Positions 8,226 through 16,567 of a stretch of DNA of 44,739 bases are shown piece by piece. Source of the DNA: Bacteroidetes bacterium UBA3022 (lineage in GTDB: Bacteria > Bacteroidota > Bacteroidia > Chitinophagales > BACL12). The DNA lies in assembly GCA_002346225.1 (NCBI GenBank), contig DDYY01000028.1:1-44739 (forward strand). The letters run 5' to 3'. Each line of letters starts with the position of its first letter. Position 1 is the first letter of the stretch. Below the pieces are notes generated by a model. That model saw only the letters and a list, made by a program, of their open reading frames with translations, made no database searches and was not told where the DNA came from. The position numbers were made by a program, and so were the translations under genes.

Positions 8226-8255
8226 CAAAGGTACAAGTTGCCTGTTGCTCACAAA
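8226..8255 (-). promoter_or_regulatory. ftcD promoter, TTTG-N18-TACCTTTG
   Basis: On the minus strand, TTTG (8252-8255), an 18-nt spacer and TACCTTTG (8226-8233) match the Bacteroidota housekeeping promoter. The -7 box ends only 4 nt (CACC) before the ATG at 8221, so transcription should start at or within the start codon. Confidence 0.75.
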
Positions 8256-8322
8256 AGTACGGACATCAGATACTTGTAGCGTCGACGCTCAAAAATTATG
8301 AATGGGGAATGCACAGATGCAC

Positions 8323-8352
8323 TTTCATTAGAGACAAATATTCTTAGATTTG
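8323..8352 (+). promoter_or_regulatory. tRNA-Leu promoter, TTTC-N18-TAGATTTG
   Basis: A perfect TAnnTTTG (8345-8352) with a near-consensus -33 element (TTTC, 8323-8326) at 18 nt, ending 21 nt before the tRNA. Confidence 0.7.
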
Positions 8353-8373
8353 CACCTTGAAAGACGCCGAGTC

Positions 8374-8459
8374 GCCCGGGTGGTGGAATCGGTAGACACG
8401 CAGGACTTAAAATCCTGTGGGCAGTAATGTCCGTGTGGGTTCAAGTCCCACCCCGGGTA
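8374..8459 (+). tRNA. tRNA-Leu (anticodon UAA)
   Basis: An 86-nt class II tRNA. The acceptor stem is GCCCGGG/CCCGGGT with one G-T pair. The anticodon stem CAGGA/TCCTG encloses loop CTTAAAA, giving anticodon TAA. The long variable arm (around GGGCAGTAATGTCC) is typical of Leu. The T arm is GTGGG-TTCAAGT-CCCAC. The 3' CCA is not encoded (ACA follows the last acceptor base). It is preceded by its own promoter and followed by a terminator. Confidence 0.95.
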
Positions 8460-8463
8460 CAAC

Positions 8464-8497
8464 AGCGATCGCTTTAACAAGGCGGTCGCTTTTTTTT
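8464..8497 (+). terminator. Terminator after tRNA-Leu
   Basis: AGCGATCGC (8464-8472) pairs with GCGGTCGCT (8482-8490), with one G-T pair, followed directly by a run of T. Confidence 0.85.
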
Positions 8498-8515
8498 GGG
8501 GGAAAGTATGCGCAT

Positions 8516-8542
8516 AAAAAAAAGCCATCGGTTATCGATGGC
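8516..8542 (-). terminator. Terminator after tRNA-Gly
   Basis: On the minus strand the stem GCCATCG/CGATGGC (8524-8542, 5-nt loop) is followed by a run of eight T (8516-8523). It starts 3 nt after the tRNA-Gly CCA. The two convergent tRNA transcripts each have their own terminator in the 86-nt gap. Confidence 0.85.
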
Positions 8543-8545
8543 TTG

Positions 8546-8621
<76 letters not shown>

Positions 8622-8654
8622 ATTTGTGAATCCACCCGCTGTTCAACGGGACTG

Positions 8655-8684
8655 CAAATATACACCGAATATCAATTTTGCAAA
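8655..8684 (-). promoter_or_regulatory. tRNA-Gly promoter, TTTG-N18-TATATTTG
   Basis: A full consensus match on the minus strand: TTTG (8681-8684), 18-nt spacer, TATATTTG (8655-8662). It lies between the stop of the 229-residue membrane protein gene (8706) and the tRNA. Confidence 0.8.
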
Positions 8685-8705
8685 AATGGAATGAGAAATA
8701 TTCTT

Positions 8706-9395
8706 TTATTCCATCATTCTTCGGTAGCTGAGCCGAAGACTGTTACTACTTAATTCCATACCGCGGTATACCAGCAGCAGGCTGGCCATCATCATAACAT
8801 GGCTTAGGTCCTTATAGTTGAACCAGGTATCTATGGTGAACTGATAGGTATGTATGAATACTGTTCCAATGGACAATCCAAAGGCAAGCATGACAGCACC
8901 GCTGCCAATATAGTTTCTGTACCAGCTGGAAAAAAAGGTGGCGAATATGGAAATAACACCTAGACCGGCGTGTATTTTAAAAATTTCAAAGTTGTTGAAC
9001 CAAAGGGTCAATCCGAGAAATATAAATAACATGGCTGTATTGGCCCGGCGAATCCACTGCCGTGTTTTACCGGAAATACGCGAAAAACGAATAGTGGCCG
9101 CCAGTGCGAAGTATACCGATATGCCTGCGGCAATATTCATGGCCATCCATACCCCATGGTAAACTGCATCGCTCATATAAGCCGCCAGACCATGTGCCAA
9201 TGCACCTATGCCTGTTGACAGCCCGATAAAAAAGAAGAACATCCTCCAGGCATCGTTGTAAAAACTAGTATGGAGGCGGGAGCGGACGCGGGCTGCCAGC
9301 GCAAAGGCCAGCAGACATAGTATAACGTCAGTAAGCGCAGTTACCGGCTCCAGAATTAGAATTCCGGCAATATGAATGGTAGGAAATTCAAACAC
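8706..9395 (-). CDS. Unrecognised multi-pass inner-membrane protein
   Basis: A 229-residue protein with about seven hydrophobic segments (for example VILCLLAFALAA, MFFFFIGLSTGIGALAHGLAA, IAAGISVYFALAAT, TAMLFIFLGLTLWF, GLGVISIFATFF, GSGAVMLAFGLSIGTVFI). Short basic loops lie between them, and several His residues sit in or near the membrane (ALAHG, VFIHTY, DLSHVM). I cannot name the family. The first codon is GTG at 9395; no ATG is available upstream in frame before stops. The gene ends just upstream of the tRNA-Gly promoter. Confidence 0.65.
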   Translation of the reverse strand: MFEFPTIHIAGILILEPVTALTDVILCLLAFALAARVRSRLHTSFYNDAWRMFFFFIGLSTGIGALAHGLAAYMSDAVYHGVWMAMNIAAGISVYFALAATIRFSRISGKTRQWIRRANTAMLFIFLGLTLWFNNFEIFKIHAGLGVISIFATFFSSWYRNYIGSGAVMLAFGLSIGTVFIHTYQFTIDTWFNYKDLSHVMMMASLLLVYRGMELSSNSLRLSYRRMME

Positions 9396-9507
9396 TTTTT
9401 CTAAAATGGATTACAAAAATGCAGGTTTCAATTTAAATAAACAGTTTATAGAGATAAAGTTTTTAGGGCGAGCGCTTTTTAAGGGCGTGTAATCTATGGT
9501 TTTTCTC

Positions 9508-10737
9508 TCAGAATCGGGTTCCGGTTTCTGCCTGAACTGGTTGGCCGGCCTTATTGTACACCTTCAGGGCAGCATCCAGACAATCCATGGCTTTATTCAG
9601 ATCGTCTTTATTGAGTACATAGGCAATACGCACCTCTTTTTTACCCAAGCCCGGTGTGGAGTAGAAGCCACTGGCAGGGGCCAGCATGACTGTTTCGCCG
9701 TTCAAATCGAATGATTCCAGCAGCCATTGACAAAATACGTCTGTGTCATCCACAGGGAGTTCCGCCATGGCGTAGAAGGCGCCTCCCGGATTCGGACAGC
9801 GCACGCCATCCATGGCATTGAGACGTGCAACACATAAATCACGTCTGCTTACGTATTCGGCATTGACAGCTTCGAAATAGTCATCGCTTACACCGGTGAA
9901 TGCTTCGGCAAGAATTTGTTCAATTGTTGGTGGGCTGAGTCTCGCCTGCGCGAACTTCAGGGCGGTTTCCATCACACGTGTGTTGCGGGTTACCAGCGCA
10001 CCGATCCGGGCTCCACATGCACTGTAGCGCTTGGATATGGAATCCATCAGCACCACATGCTCATCCAGACCCTCCAGATTCAGCACAGAGAAATGTTCTG
10101 CGCCGTCATAAACGAACTCCCGGTACACCTCATCGGCAAACAGGTACAGGTCATTGTCCAGCACTATTTGTCGCAGCTGCTCCAGCTCATCCCTCGAGTA
10201 TAAATAGCCTGTAGGGTTATTGGGATTACAGATAAGAATGGCCTTGGTCCTGGGCGTAATTTGCTGTTTGAATGCTTCAATGGGAGGGAGGGCATAGCCG
10301 GTATCTATTGAAGATGTAATGGGCTTCACAATAATATTGCCTGCCTCGGCGAAACCGTTGTAATTGGCATATAGCGGCTCCGGAATAATGACTTCATCGC
10401 CTGCATCCAGACAGGAAAACATACCAAACAAGATGGCTTCGGAGCCACCGGTAGTAATCATTATCTGATGGTGATTGAGTGTTATTCCGACGCTTTTATA
10501 ATAGTCTACCAGTTTGCGCCTGTAGCTTTCAAAACCTGCGGAGTGGCTGTATTCCACTACCTTCAAATCCATATTTCTGACCGCGTCCAGCATGGCCGGA
10601 GGTGTTTCAATATCCGGCTGACCGATATTCAGGTGGTATACTTTTCTTCCGCGAATCTTGGCTTGTTCTGCAAACGGGACGAGCTTTCTTATAGGAGATG
10701 CGGGCATGGCCTGACCGCGTTTTGATATAGTAGGCAT
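9508..10737 (-). CDS. Class I/II PLP-dependent aminotransferase
   Basis: A 409-residue fold-type I aminotransferase of the aspartate/aromatic type. Visible motifs are NIGQPDIETPP, the GGSEAI phosphate-contact turn (about 97-102), NPNNPTG (171-177), ADEVY (201-205), the PLP lysine in SISKRYSACGARIG (Lys 236) and the C-terminal VRIAYV with the carboxylate-binding Arg. The substrate is not determinable; the family includes Asp, Tyr and Ala/valine-pyruvate types. The start ATG is 4 nt after a TATTTTTG box that overlaps the terminator of the upstream gene. It is monocistronic. Confidence 0.9.
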   Translation of the reverse strand: MPTISKRGQAMPASPIRKLVPFAEQAKIRGRKVYHLNIGQPDIETPPAMLDAVRNMDLKVVEYSHSAGFESYRRKLVDYYKSVGITLNHHQIMITTGGSEAILFGMFSCLDAGDEVIIPEPLYANYNGFAEAGNIIVKPITSSIDTGYALPPIEAFKQQITPRTKAILICNPNNPTGYLYSRDELEQLRQIVLDNDLYLFADEVYREFVYDGAEHFSVLNLEGLDEHVVLMDSISKRYSACGARIGALVTRNTRVMETALKFAQARLSPPTIEQILAEAFTGVSDDYFEAVNAEYVSRRDLCVARLNAMDGVRCPNPGGAFYAMAELPVDDTDVFCQWLLESFDLNGETVMLAPASGFYSTPGLGKKEVRIAYVLNKDDLNKAMDCLDAALKVYNKAGQPVQAETGTRF

Positions 10738-10741
10738 GGTG

Positions 10742-10749
10742 CAAAAATA
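10742..10749 (-). promoter_or_regulatory. Aminotransferase -7 box (TATTTTTG)
   Basis: TATTTTTG on the minus strand, ending 4 nt (CACC) before the ATG at 10737. The spacer is the same as in ftcD. Its T run is also the tail of the hairpin at 10751-10785. Confidence 0.6.
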
Positions 10750-10750
10750 A

Positions 10751-10785
10751 GAATAGTCCGTTATCGGAACGACAACGGACTATTC
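10751..10785 (-). terminator. Terminator of the DUF1573 gene, overlapping the next promoter
   Basis: A perfect 12-bp inverted repeat: GAATAGTCCGTT (10751-10762) and AACGGACTATTC (10774-10785) with an 11-nt loop. On the minus strand it is followed by TTATTTTTG. It lies 21 nt after the stop of the DUF1573 gene, and its tail forms the -7 box of the aminotransferase gene. Confidence 0.75.
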
Positions 10786-10806
10786 TAAATAAGGTAAGAT
10801 GAACAA

Positions 10807-11256
10807 TTAGTTATTGGAGTTGAATATAGTATTCTCTTCCGGAACAGAACCGGTTTGTTCTGATTTTTGAACTGTTCCTTTGAAGTACAGCTTCACGTTA
10901 GGTGTGCTGGCATTGCTTTGAACAGTAATAGCCTTGGTGAAAGGACCTTCTTTGGCAGCATTGAATTCAGCCATAACGAAGCCTTTTTGTCCGGGCATTA
11001 CAGGTTCCTTGGTCCAGTCTGTTACAGTACAACCGCAAGTTTTCTGTACGTTGCTCACTATAAGCGGCTCTTTTCCGCTGTTAGTAAACTCAAATTTGTT
11101 AGTTACGGGGATTCCCTGAGGAATGGTACCGAAGTCATGTGTTTGCTCTACCCATGTAAAAGCAGGTGCATTCGGGTTGTCTTGCATTTGTTCTTGAGCG
11201 AAAACAGTGGCAGTGCTGAAAGCCAGGAATGCAAGTGCAGTGAGCATTTTTCTCAT
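10807..11256 (-). CDS. DUF1573 exported protein
   Basis: A 149-residue protein with signal peptide MRKMLTALAFLAFSTATVFAQ and one DUF1573 domain. The domain has HDFGTIPQG, then FEFTNSGKEPLIVSNVQKTCGCTV and a C-terminal VKLYFKGTVQ. DUF1573 is an Ig-like (ASPM/SPD-2/Hydin-type) fold common in Bacteroidota envelopes; the TCGCT motif is its hallmark. The precise role is unknown. The frame is open to 11388, but MRKML at 11256 gives a proper signal peptide and lies 43 nt after a TATATTTG box. Confidence 0.88.
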   Translation of the reverse strand: MRKMLTALAFLAFSTATVFAQEQMQDNPNAPAFTWVEQTHDFGTIPQGIPVTNKFEFTNSGKEPLIVSNVQKTCGCTVTDWTKEPVMPGQKGFVMAEFNAAKEGPFTKAITVQSNASTPNVKLYFKGTVQKSEQTGSVPEENTIFNSNN

Positions 11257-11299
11257 TTCGAATATGTTTTTGGTTAACAATTTGCGTATTATCTGTCCA

Positions 11300-11307
11300 C
11301 AAATATA
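11300..11307 (-). promoter_or_regulatory. -7 box (TATATTTG) of the DUF1573 gene
   Basis: A perfect TAnnTTTG on the minus strand, giving a leader of roughly 40 nt. TTG or TTTG elements lie 15 and 23 nt upstream. Confidence 0.6.
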
Positions 11308-11398
11308 CAATTTAAGGAAAGACAACGCACCAAAATAACAAAAACTGTACCAATAGGGAATGGGCGCTCTTCCATATGCAATCAGCACTCCTATTTAT

Positions 11399-11406
11399 TA
11401 TCTTTG
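11399..11406 (+). promoter_or_regulatory. -7 box (TATCTTTG) of the E1 fusion gene
   Basis: A perfect TAnnTTTG that ends 6 nt before the ATG at 11413, so the mRNA is likely leaderless. No clear -33 TTTG at the usual distance. Confidence 0.6.
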
Positions 11407-11412
11407 TAGCCT

Positions 11413-13818
11413 ATGTCAAGTAGCAGTATATCCTCCTCCATATCTTATACAGATTTTAAAGCCCAGGTAGTAAATGATTATCAAATAGCTTGCCTCAGCA
11501 GAGAAGCGAGCATTTTGGGCAGGAAAGAAGTGTTGACCGGTAAAGCCAAATTCGGCATCTTCGGCGATGGCAAGGAGGTAGCGCAAATAGCTATGTCGCG
11601 GGTATTTCAGCAGGGCGACTTTCGCTCCGGCTACTACCGCGACCAGACATTTATGTTCGCCTCCGGGATGGCGACTGTAGAGCAGTTTTTTGCTCAGTTG
11701 TATGCTATTCCGGATGTGGAGGAAGATCCGTTCTCCGGCGGACGACAAATGAACGCGCACTTTGCTACCCGCAGCCTGGATGAACAGGGCAACTGGAAAG
11801 AGTTGCGCGCTATGAAAAATACCAGTTCTGACACTTCGCCCACTGCCAGTCAGATGGTCAGGGCTTTGGGGCTGGCGCTGGCTTCGAAAAAATACAGGGA
11901 TGTACCTGCACTAAACGAGACGCCTTTTTCTTTCTCAGGTAATGAAGTGGTCTTTGCTACCATTGGCGATGCTTCCACCTCTGAAGGGGTATTCTGGGAA
12001 ACCGTGAATGCTGCCGGTGTATTGAAGGTTCCGCTCGCCTTTTTCGTTTGGGATGATGGCTACGGTATATCAGTCCCCAGATCCTATCAGACTACCAAGG
12101 ATAATATCTCGGAAGTGCTGTCGGGCTTTCAGCTGGATGAGAACGGAAACGGTATCCGCATCTACGAAGTAAAGGCATGGGACTATGCAGCGCTGATTCA
12201 GACCTTTGAAGAAGGAATTGCCTTCTGCAGAGAAAACCATATTCCTGTATTTTTTCATGTGAAGGAGGTGACCCAGCCGCAAGGGCATAGCACATCGGGC
12301 TCGCATGAGCGCTACAAGAGTGCTGAGCGCCTGGAGTGGGAGGCCGAGTACGACGGACTGAAGAAAATGAAAGAGTGGATGCTGGAGAATGGTATTGCCG
12401 CTGAAGAGGAGTTGACCGAAATAGAGGCGGAAGCTAAAAAGAAAGTAAAAGAGATTCAGAAAGCTGCTTGGGATAAACACCTGCTGTCTATTAAATCCGA
12501 CAAGGATGTAGTCATTAGTCTACTAAAAGCGCTCGAATCAGCAGCGACAAACAGCGAAGCAGTGGCCGATATCAGGAAAGGTCTGGAGACCGCGCTGGAT
12601 CCCATCAGAAGAGATGTCATGAAGGCTGCAAAGCAGGGTCTGTATCTCACAGCGGGAAGCGATGCACCCGAACGTACAGCATTAAAGGAATGGGTGGATG
12701 CCTATCATGCACTTAATCAGGATCGCTACAACAGCCATCTCTTCAGTCAATCGCCACAGGCAATAGGAAATATTCCTGTTGTACCTGCTGCCTACAGCGA
12801 TAACAGTCCGGTGAAGAACGGATATGAAATTCTGAATCGCTGCTTCGAGGAGCTGTTCAACAGGTATCCGAATGTATTTGCATTCGGCGAGGATCTTGGA
12901 AAGATTGGCGATGTGAACCAGGGTTTTGCCGGGTTGCAGGAGCAGTTTGGAGAAGACCGCATTTTCGATGTGGGTATCCGGGAGGCGACTATTGTTGGGC
13001 AAGGTATCGGTATGGCCATGCGGGGATTGCGACCCATCGCTGAAATACAGTACCTCGATTATTTGATATACGGACTTCAGCCTATCAGTGATGACCTGGC
13101 TACATTGCAATACCGCACCAAGGGCGGACAAAAAGCACCTGTTATTATCCGAACCCGCGGACACCGTCTGGAGGGGATCTGGCATACAGGTTCTCCGATG
13201 GCGATGATTCTGGGAACCTGTCGTGGTGTGCATCTTTGTGTTCCGCGGAACATGGTGCAGGCTGCAGGTATGTATAATCTGCTTATGCAAAGCGATGAAC
13301 CCGCCATTCTGGTAGAATGTCTCAATGGTTATCGACTGAAGGAGAAAATGCCGGACAACATAGCAACGTTTACCGTGCCCCTGGGTGTACCGGAAACACT
13401 GCGGTATGGCAACGATATCACCGTGGTGAGTTACGGTTCCACCCTGCGCGTAGTGGAGGAAGCCTGTGATGCGTTGGAGCGCTTAGGTATGAGTATCGAG
13501 TTGATTGATGCTCAGACTTTGATGCCATTTGATATTTATGGCGTAATAGGCCAGAGTATCAGAAAAACCAACCGGGTCATTTTTATAGACGAGGATGTCC
13601 CGGGAGGCGCTGCTGCCTATATGCTCGATCAGGTTTTCAAGGATAAGGAATTGTTCCAGTTTCTCGATGGATTGCCCCAGACGCTCAGTGGTCAGCCCAA
13701 CCGTTCAGCCTATGCCAGCGACGGCGACTACTTCTGCAAACCCAATGCAGAAGATATTTACGAGGCCATTTATGCCATGATGAGCGAAGTAGATCCCGAT
13801 AGTTACCCCGAGCTCTAA
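11413..13818 (+). CDS. 2-oxoacid dehydrogenase E1, fused alpha and beta subunits
   Basis: An 801-residue thiamine-diphosphate enzyme joining E1 alpha and E1 beta in one chain. It decarboxylates a 2-oxoacid, probably branched-chain, and passes the acyl group to the lipoyl domain of E2. The alpha half (about 1-390) has the ThDP/Mg motif GDASTSEGVFWETVN followed by FFVWDDGYGIS (about 184-220). A charged helical linker (EAEAKKKVKEIQKAAWDK) leads to the beta half (about 455-801), which has FAFGEDLGKIGDVNQGF, the GIREATIVGQGIGMA segment and VIFIDEDVPGG. Such fusions are common in Bacteroidota. No E2 or E3 gene is adjacent. A TATCTTTG box precedes the start by 6 nt. Confidence 0.9.
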   Translation: MSSSSISSSISYTDFKAQVVNDYQIACLSREASILGRKEVLTGKAKFGIFGDGKEVAQIAMSRVFQQGDFRSGYYRDQTFMFASGMATVEQFFAQLYAIPDVEEDPFSGGRQMNAHFATRSLDEQGNWKELRAMKNTSSDTSPTASQMVRALGLALASKKYRDVPALNETPFSFSGNEVVFATIGDASTSEGVFWETVNAAGVLKVPLAFFVWDDGYGISVPRSYQTTKDNISEVLSGFQLDENGNGIRIYEVKAWDYAALIQTFEEGIAFCRENHIPVFFHVKEVTQPQGHSTSGSHERYKSAERLEWEAEYDGLKKMKEWMLENGIAAEEELTEIEAEAKKKVKEIQKAAWDKHLLSIKSDKDVVISLLKALESAATNSEAVADIRKGLETALDPIRRDVMKAAKQGLYLTAGSDAPERTALKEWVDAYHALNQDRYNSHLFSQSPQAIGNIPVVPAAYSDNSPVKNGYEILNRCFEELFNRYPNVFAFGEDLGKIGDVNQGFAGLQEQFGEDRIFDVGIREATIVGQGIGMAMRGLRPIAEIQYLDYLIYGLQPISDDLATLQYRTKGGQKAPVIIRTRGHRLEGIWHTGSPMAMILGTCRGVHLCVPRNMVQAAGMYNLLMQSDEPAILVECLNGYRLKEKMPDNIATFTVPLGVPETLRYGNDITVVSYGSTLRVVEEACDALERLGMSIELIDAQTLMPFDIYGVIGQSIRKTNRVIFIDEDVPGGAAAYMLDQVFKDKELFQFLDGLPQTLSGQPNRSAYASDGDYFCKPNAEDIYEAIYAMMSEVDPDSYPEL

Positions 13819-13845
13819 TCGCCCGGTGGGATGGAAGAAGACGGA

Positions 13846-13861
13846 TTCATTAGCTAATGAA
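13846..13861. repeat. 16-bp perfect palindrome between convergent genes
   Basis: TTCATTAGCTAATGAA is self-complementary over all 16 bases. It lies in the 86-nt gap between the E1 fusion gene and crtY, without a T run, so termination by it is unproven. Confidence 0.4.
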
Positions 13862-13904
13862 GCGGCGACAATAGCCCTTTCTCCGAAGGATTTCCCACTT
13901 TAGT

Positions 13905-15077
13905 TTATTTCCTGAGTTGCCTGATTCCTGAGGTGAGGAAAGGCAGCAAGGGCAGGCTGCTCATGATGCGGAGGTCATCCACCAGGGAACTCTCGTTTCC
14001 CAGAAAGCGAAATATCGTTGCAGGTGGCAATTTTCGGAATATGCTGGAGAAGACTTTCTTACCGGTCATTTTGCCGCTCAGCAATACATCGAGCAGGGTT
14101 TTATCGTACCATGCATACTTCTTATCACTGAAATTAGGCGGAAGCAATGGTGACTGACCCTGCAATAGTCGGTCGACGATGGCAGCGGTATGCTTCTGAA
14201 TAAACTGAAATGTGTAGCCACTGCTCGCTTTGGTAAATCCACCTGCGGTTCCCAGTTGAACGATTTTGTCGCCCTTTCCTGTTGCCCTTGAAAAGGAGGC
14301 AAGGGACATGGGTATGATGCCAAATTCCTTATGTACGACTTCGTAGGCAGACAGTTGTAAATATTGTTCCAGGTAATCCTTCAGCGCAGCCCCATAGGTT
14401 GTTCTGTCCAGCAACGCCGGGCTAAACAGCGTATACTCCACCAGGGCTTCTTTGCTGCTGGTAGGCAGCACATACATAAAGGTGGCACCATCCACCTGAG
14501 GAATCCTGAAATCCATGAGCGTACCTACTTTGCTATCGAATGTATCCGTTTCCGTCCGGATAACCCAGCCTTCAAAATGCTGCAAGAGGCTGTTGCTTTC
14601 ATTCATGACAGGATTGAACAGTCCTGTCGAATTGAAGATATAGTCGGCGGTGAAGCGACCATTGTCAGTTGTGAGCACGGCTTTACCCTGCTCTGTGGAC
14701 ATTCCCAAAATGTTGCCAAATAAAAAATCTACATTATTAAGGGAAGCAGCAGCGTCTTTTACATACCGGTAGAAATCGATGGCCTGGATCATTTTGTAGC
14801 TGTAGGGACTCAGCTCGAAGGTTCTTGAATATTCAGAGGTGAGAAAAGACAGCGTGTCCCACCGATGATGTACAATAGATTCAAATGGCCCGCTTTCTTT
14901 TTCCCAGAAACACCAGGTGCGATCGTTTTCCTGTTTCTCGGATTTATCCACCACCAGTATCCTTTTTTCGCCCAATCCCCGTGTCTGCAATAGACGGTAT
15001 AGCAGGCTCAATCCCGAGCAACCCGATCCTGCTATTATATAATCGTATTGTTTTTGTTGCTCTTGCATTACATCCAA
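13905..15077 (-). CDS. crtY: Lycopene beta-cyclase (CrtY-like)
   Basis: A 390-residue flavoprotein of the CrtY/LCY family, which cyclises the ends of lycopene to beta-ionone rings in carotenoid synthesis at the membrane. The N-terminal Rossmann motif is YDYIIAGSGCSGLSL (about 11-25) followed by the acidic end of the second strand, ILVVDKS. NDRTWCFWE (about 51-59) is a strong family signature. The GTAGGFTKASSGYTF segment is the second conserved block, and the C-terminus is basic and hydrophobic. The start may be ATG 15077 or the in-frame ATG 15068. No other carotenoid gene is in the window. Confidence 0.9.
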   Translation of the reverse strand: MDVMQEQQKQYDYIIAGSGCSGLSLLYRLLQTRGLGEKRILVVDKSEKQENDRTWCFWEKESGPFESIVHHRWDTLSFLTSEYSRTFELSPYSYKMIQAIDFYRYVKDAAASLNNVDFLFGNILGMSTEQGKAVLTTDNGRFTADYIFNSTGLFNPVMNESNSLLQHFEGWVIRTETDTFDSKVGTLMDFRIPQVDGATFMYVLPTSSKEALVEYTLFSPALLDRTTYGAALKDYLEQYLQLSAYEVVHKEFGIIPMSLASFSRATGKGDKIVQLGTAGGFTKASSGYTFQFIQKHTAAIVDRLLQGQSPLLPPNFSDKKYAWYDKTLLDVLLSGKMTGKKVFSSIFRKLPPATIFRFLGNESSLVDDLRIMSSLPLLPFLTSGIRQLRK

Positions 15078-15175
15078 TTATTGTTGAAGGGGTTTATGTT
15101 AATTTATTCATAATGAAGTATATAGCAATCCATTGGTGAACAATTTTAGTAAGCATTAGTTCTGGAATTTAATCT

Positions 15176-15379
15176 TTATTCTCTGAATTCCAGTAAATCG
15201 CCGGGTTGACAATCGAGGGCTTTGCAAAGGGCTTCCAGGGTGCTGAAGCGTATGGCTTTGGCTTTCCCTGTTTTTAGGATGGAAAGATTAGATAGTGTAA
15301 TATCCACTTTTTCTGACAGCTCGTTCAGAGACATCTTCCGCTTCGCCATCATTACATCCAGGTTGACAATTATAGACAT
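15176..15379 (-). CDS. XRE-family helix-turn-helix regulator, small (YozG-like)
   Basis: A 67-residue protein that is essentially one Cro/CI-type HTH. The N-terminal VNLDVMMAKRKMSLNELSEK, then the recognition segment ITLSNLSILKTGKAK and STLEALCKALDCQPGDLLEF match the HTH_26 subgroup. The start is 3 nt after the stop of the upstream DUF2975 gene, a pairing well known in many phyla. The regulator probably controls the operon or responds to the membrane partner; that is inference. Confidence 0.9.
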   Translation of the reverse strand: MSIIVNLDVMMAKRKMSLNELSEKVDITLSNLSILKTGKAKAIRFSTLEALCKALDCQPGDLLEFRE

Positions 15380-15382
15380 GCG

Positions 15383-15922
15383 TTAGACGGTTAATTCATT
15401 TTCTGATTGTATTTCCATTCCCCTGTTAAAGACCTGTGCCAATATGTAAACGATACCCGCAAAAAACAAATATGCTGCTCCATCACCAATATGTTCATTC
15501 AAATTGGGTAGCTCCACAACGTGTTTTTGCAACCAGTCGACTGTCCCGTTGGCAATAAATGAAAGTACAGCAGTACCTATCGCAATCCGACTTAATCGGG
15601 AAATTAAATGTGCAATTGTCTGGCTAAAGGGATGCACCAGATTGATTTGTTGCAGTATTTGAATAAGGTGGAAAACCATGTAAGCTTTTAGGGCATATAA
15701 TGCAATGATAAGGGAAGTAACCTGCACATAGTACCATCGACTGTAATGCAATAATGCAGAAAGATCCAGGCCTAAGTAAAGATCAGCGGCAGCTTCCGGA
15801 TGGAAGAAAAGACTAATGGAGGTAGTTATCAGTATAGCGCCGGTTTCAATGCACAAACCGATGAATGCAATCCAGGTAAGCACTTGAAGCGCACCTAATA
15901 TTTGTTTGGATGTTAGTTGCAT
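15383..15922 (-). CDS. DUF2975 membrane protein
   Basis: A 179-residue protein with four membrane segments (about 12-35, 66-90, 112-130, 150-168). The DUF2975 pattern shows in IQILQQINLVHPFSQTIAHLISRLSRIAIG. It is the first gene of a two-gene operon with the small XRE regulator. The pair resembles a membrane sensor with a DNA-binding partner, but the function is unknown. A GACTTTTG box lies 19 nt before the start. Confidence 0.85.
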   Translation of the reverse strand: MQLTSKQILGALQVLTWIAFIGLCIETGAILITTSISLFFHPEAAADLYLGLDLSALLHYSRWYYVQVTSLIIALYALKAYMVFHLIQILQQINLVHPFSQTIAHLISRLSRIAIGTAVLSFIANGTVDWLQKHVVELPNLNEHIGDGAAYLFFAGIVYILAQVFNRGMEIQSENELTV

Positions 15923-15941
15923 AAGATTGGGTTATTTTTAG

Positions 15942-15949
15942 CAAAAGTC
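15942..15949 (-). promoter_or_regulatory. -7 box-like GACTTTTG of the DUF2975-XRE operon
   Basis: Matches TAnnTTTG except for the first base, on the minus strand, 19 nt before the start at 15922. The DNA upstream is very AT-rich. Confidence 0.4.
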
Positions 15950-16024
15950 GATAATAAATTATTGAAAAACAATAAAAAATAACCTTTTAACAAAAAATAA
16001 TTATCTGGACATAGTAGCGGCCTA

Positions 16025-16567
16025 TCAGGATGCCTTTTGTTGGTAATGCAATTGTATCAATCCTGAGGGGTATTTTTTACTGCTAATCGCCTCCAGCTGC
16101 ATAGGAGGTGTAGCTCCTTTGAAGAGTCGTTTGCCATCGCCCAGCATAATAGGTATTATGGAGATGGTGTATTCATCAATCAGTTGTTCTTGCATCAGCA
16201 ACTGCACAATTTCGGCTCCGCCATCGCAGTAAATATGCTTTCCTTCTCGGGTACGAAGGTCACGTATCAAGTCGCCAATCTCACCGTTGTAGAACCGGAC
16301 GCCATTTTCATCCTTTCTTTCCTTTCGGGTAATTACGTAGCAATCCAGTTGACCGGCTTGTGGAAATTCACCTCCGGTAAGGCTCAGTACTTTTTCGTAG
16401 GTTTTTCTGCCAACGATATAAGTGTCGACAGTAGCATTGAAATCGGCATAGCCATAATCCTCACCCTCAGCCTCCACGATGGAAAGCCACGAAAGATCGT
16501 CATCTGCGGTTGCAATGTATCCGTCCAGACTCATACTGATATACAGGATTACTTTTCTTTTGATCAT
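16025..16567 (-). CDS. Dihydrofolate reductase / RibD C-terminal-like reductase
   Basis: A 180-residue protein of the RibD_C (bacterial bifunctional deaminase-reductase C-terminal) superfamily. It begins KVILYISMSLDGYIAT and has TYIVGRKTYEKV, then the nucleotide-binding segment HIYCDGGAEIVQLLM and a C-terminal EYTISIIPIMLGDGKRLF. Members are NADPH-dependent reductases of unknown substrate that resemble DHFR. The start ATG 16567 fits the family. No promoter box is obvious. The neighbours give no functional clue. Confidence 0.85.
   Translation of the reverse strand: MIKRKVILYISMSLDGYIATADDDLSWLSIVEAEGEDYGYADFNATVDTYIVGRKTYEKVLSLTGGEFPQAGQLDCYVITRKERKDENGVRFYNGEIGDLIRDLRTREGKHIYCDGGAEIVQLLMQEQLIDEYTISIIPIMLGDGKRLFKGATPPMQLEAISSKKYPSGLIQLHYQQKAS

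Noticed and set aside
13846..13861. Palindrome as a bidirectional terminator
   Set aside because: There is no T run on either side, so only a palindrome is claimed.
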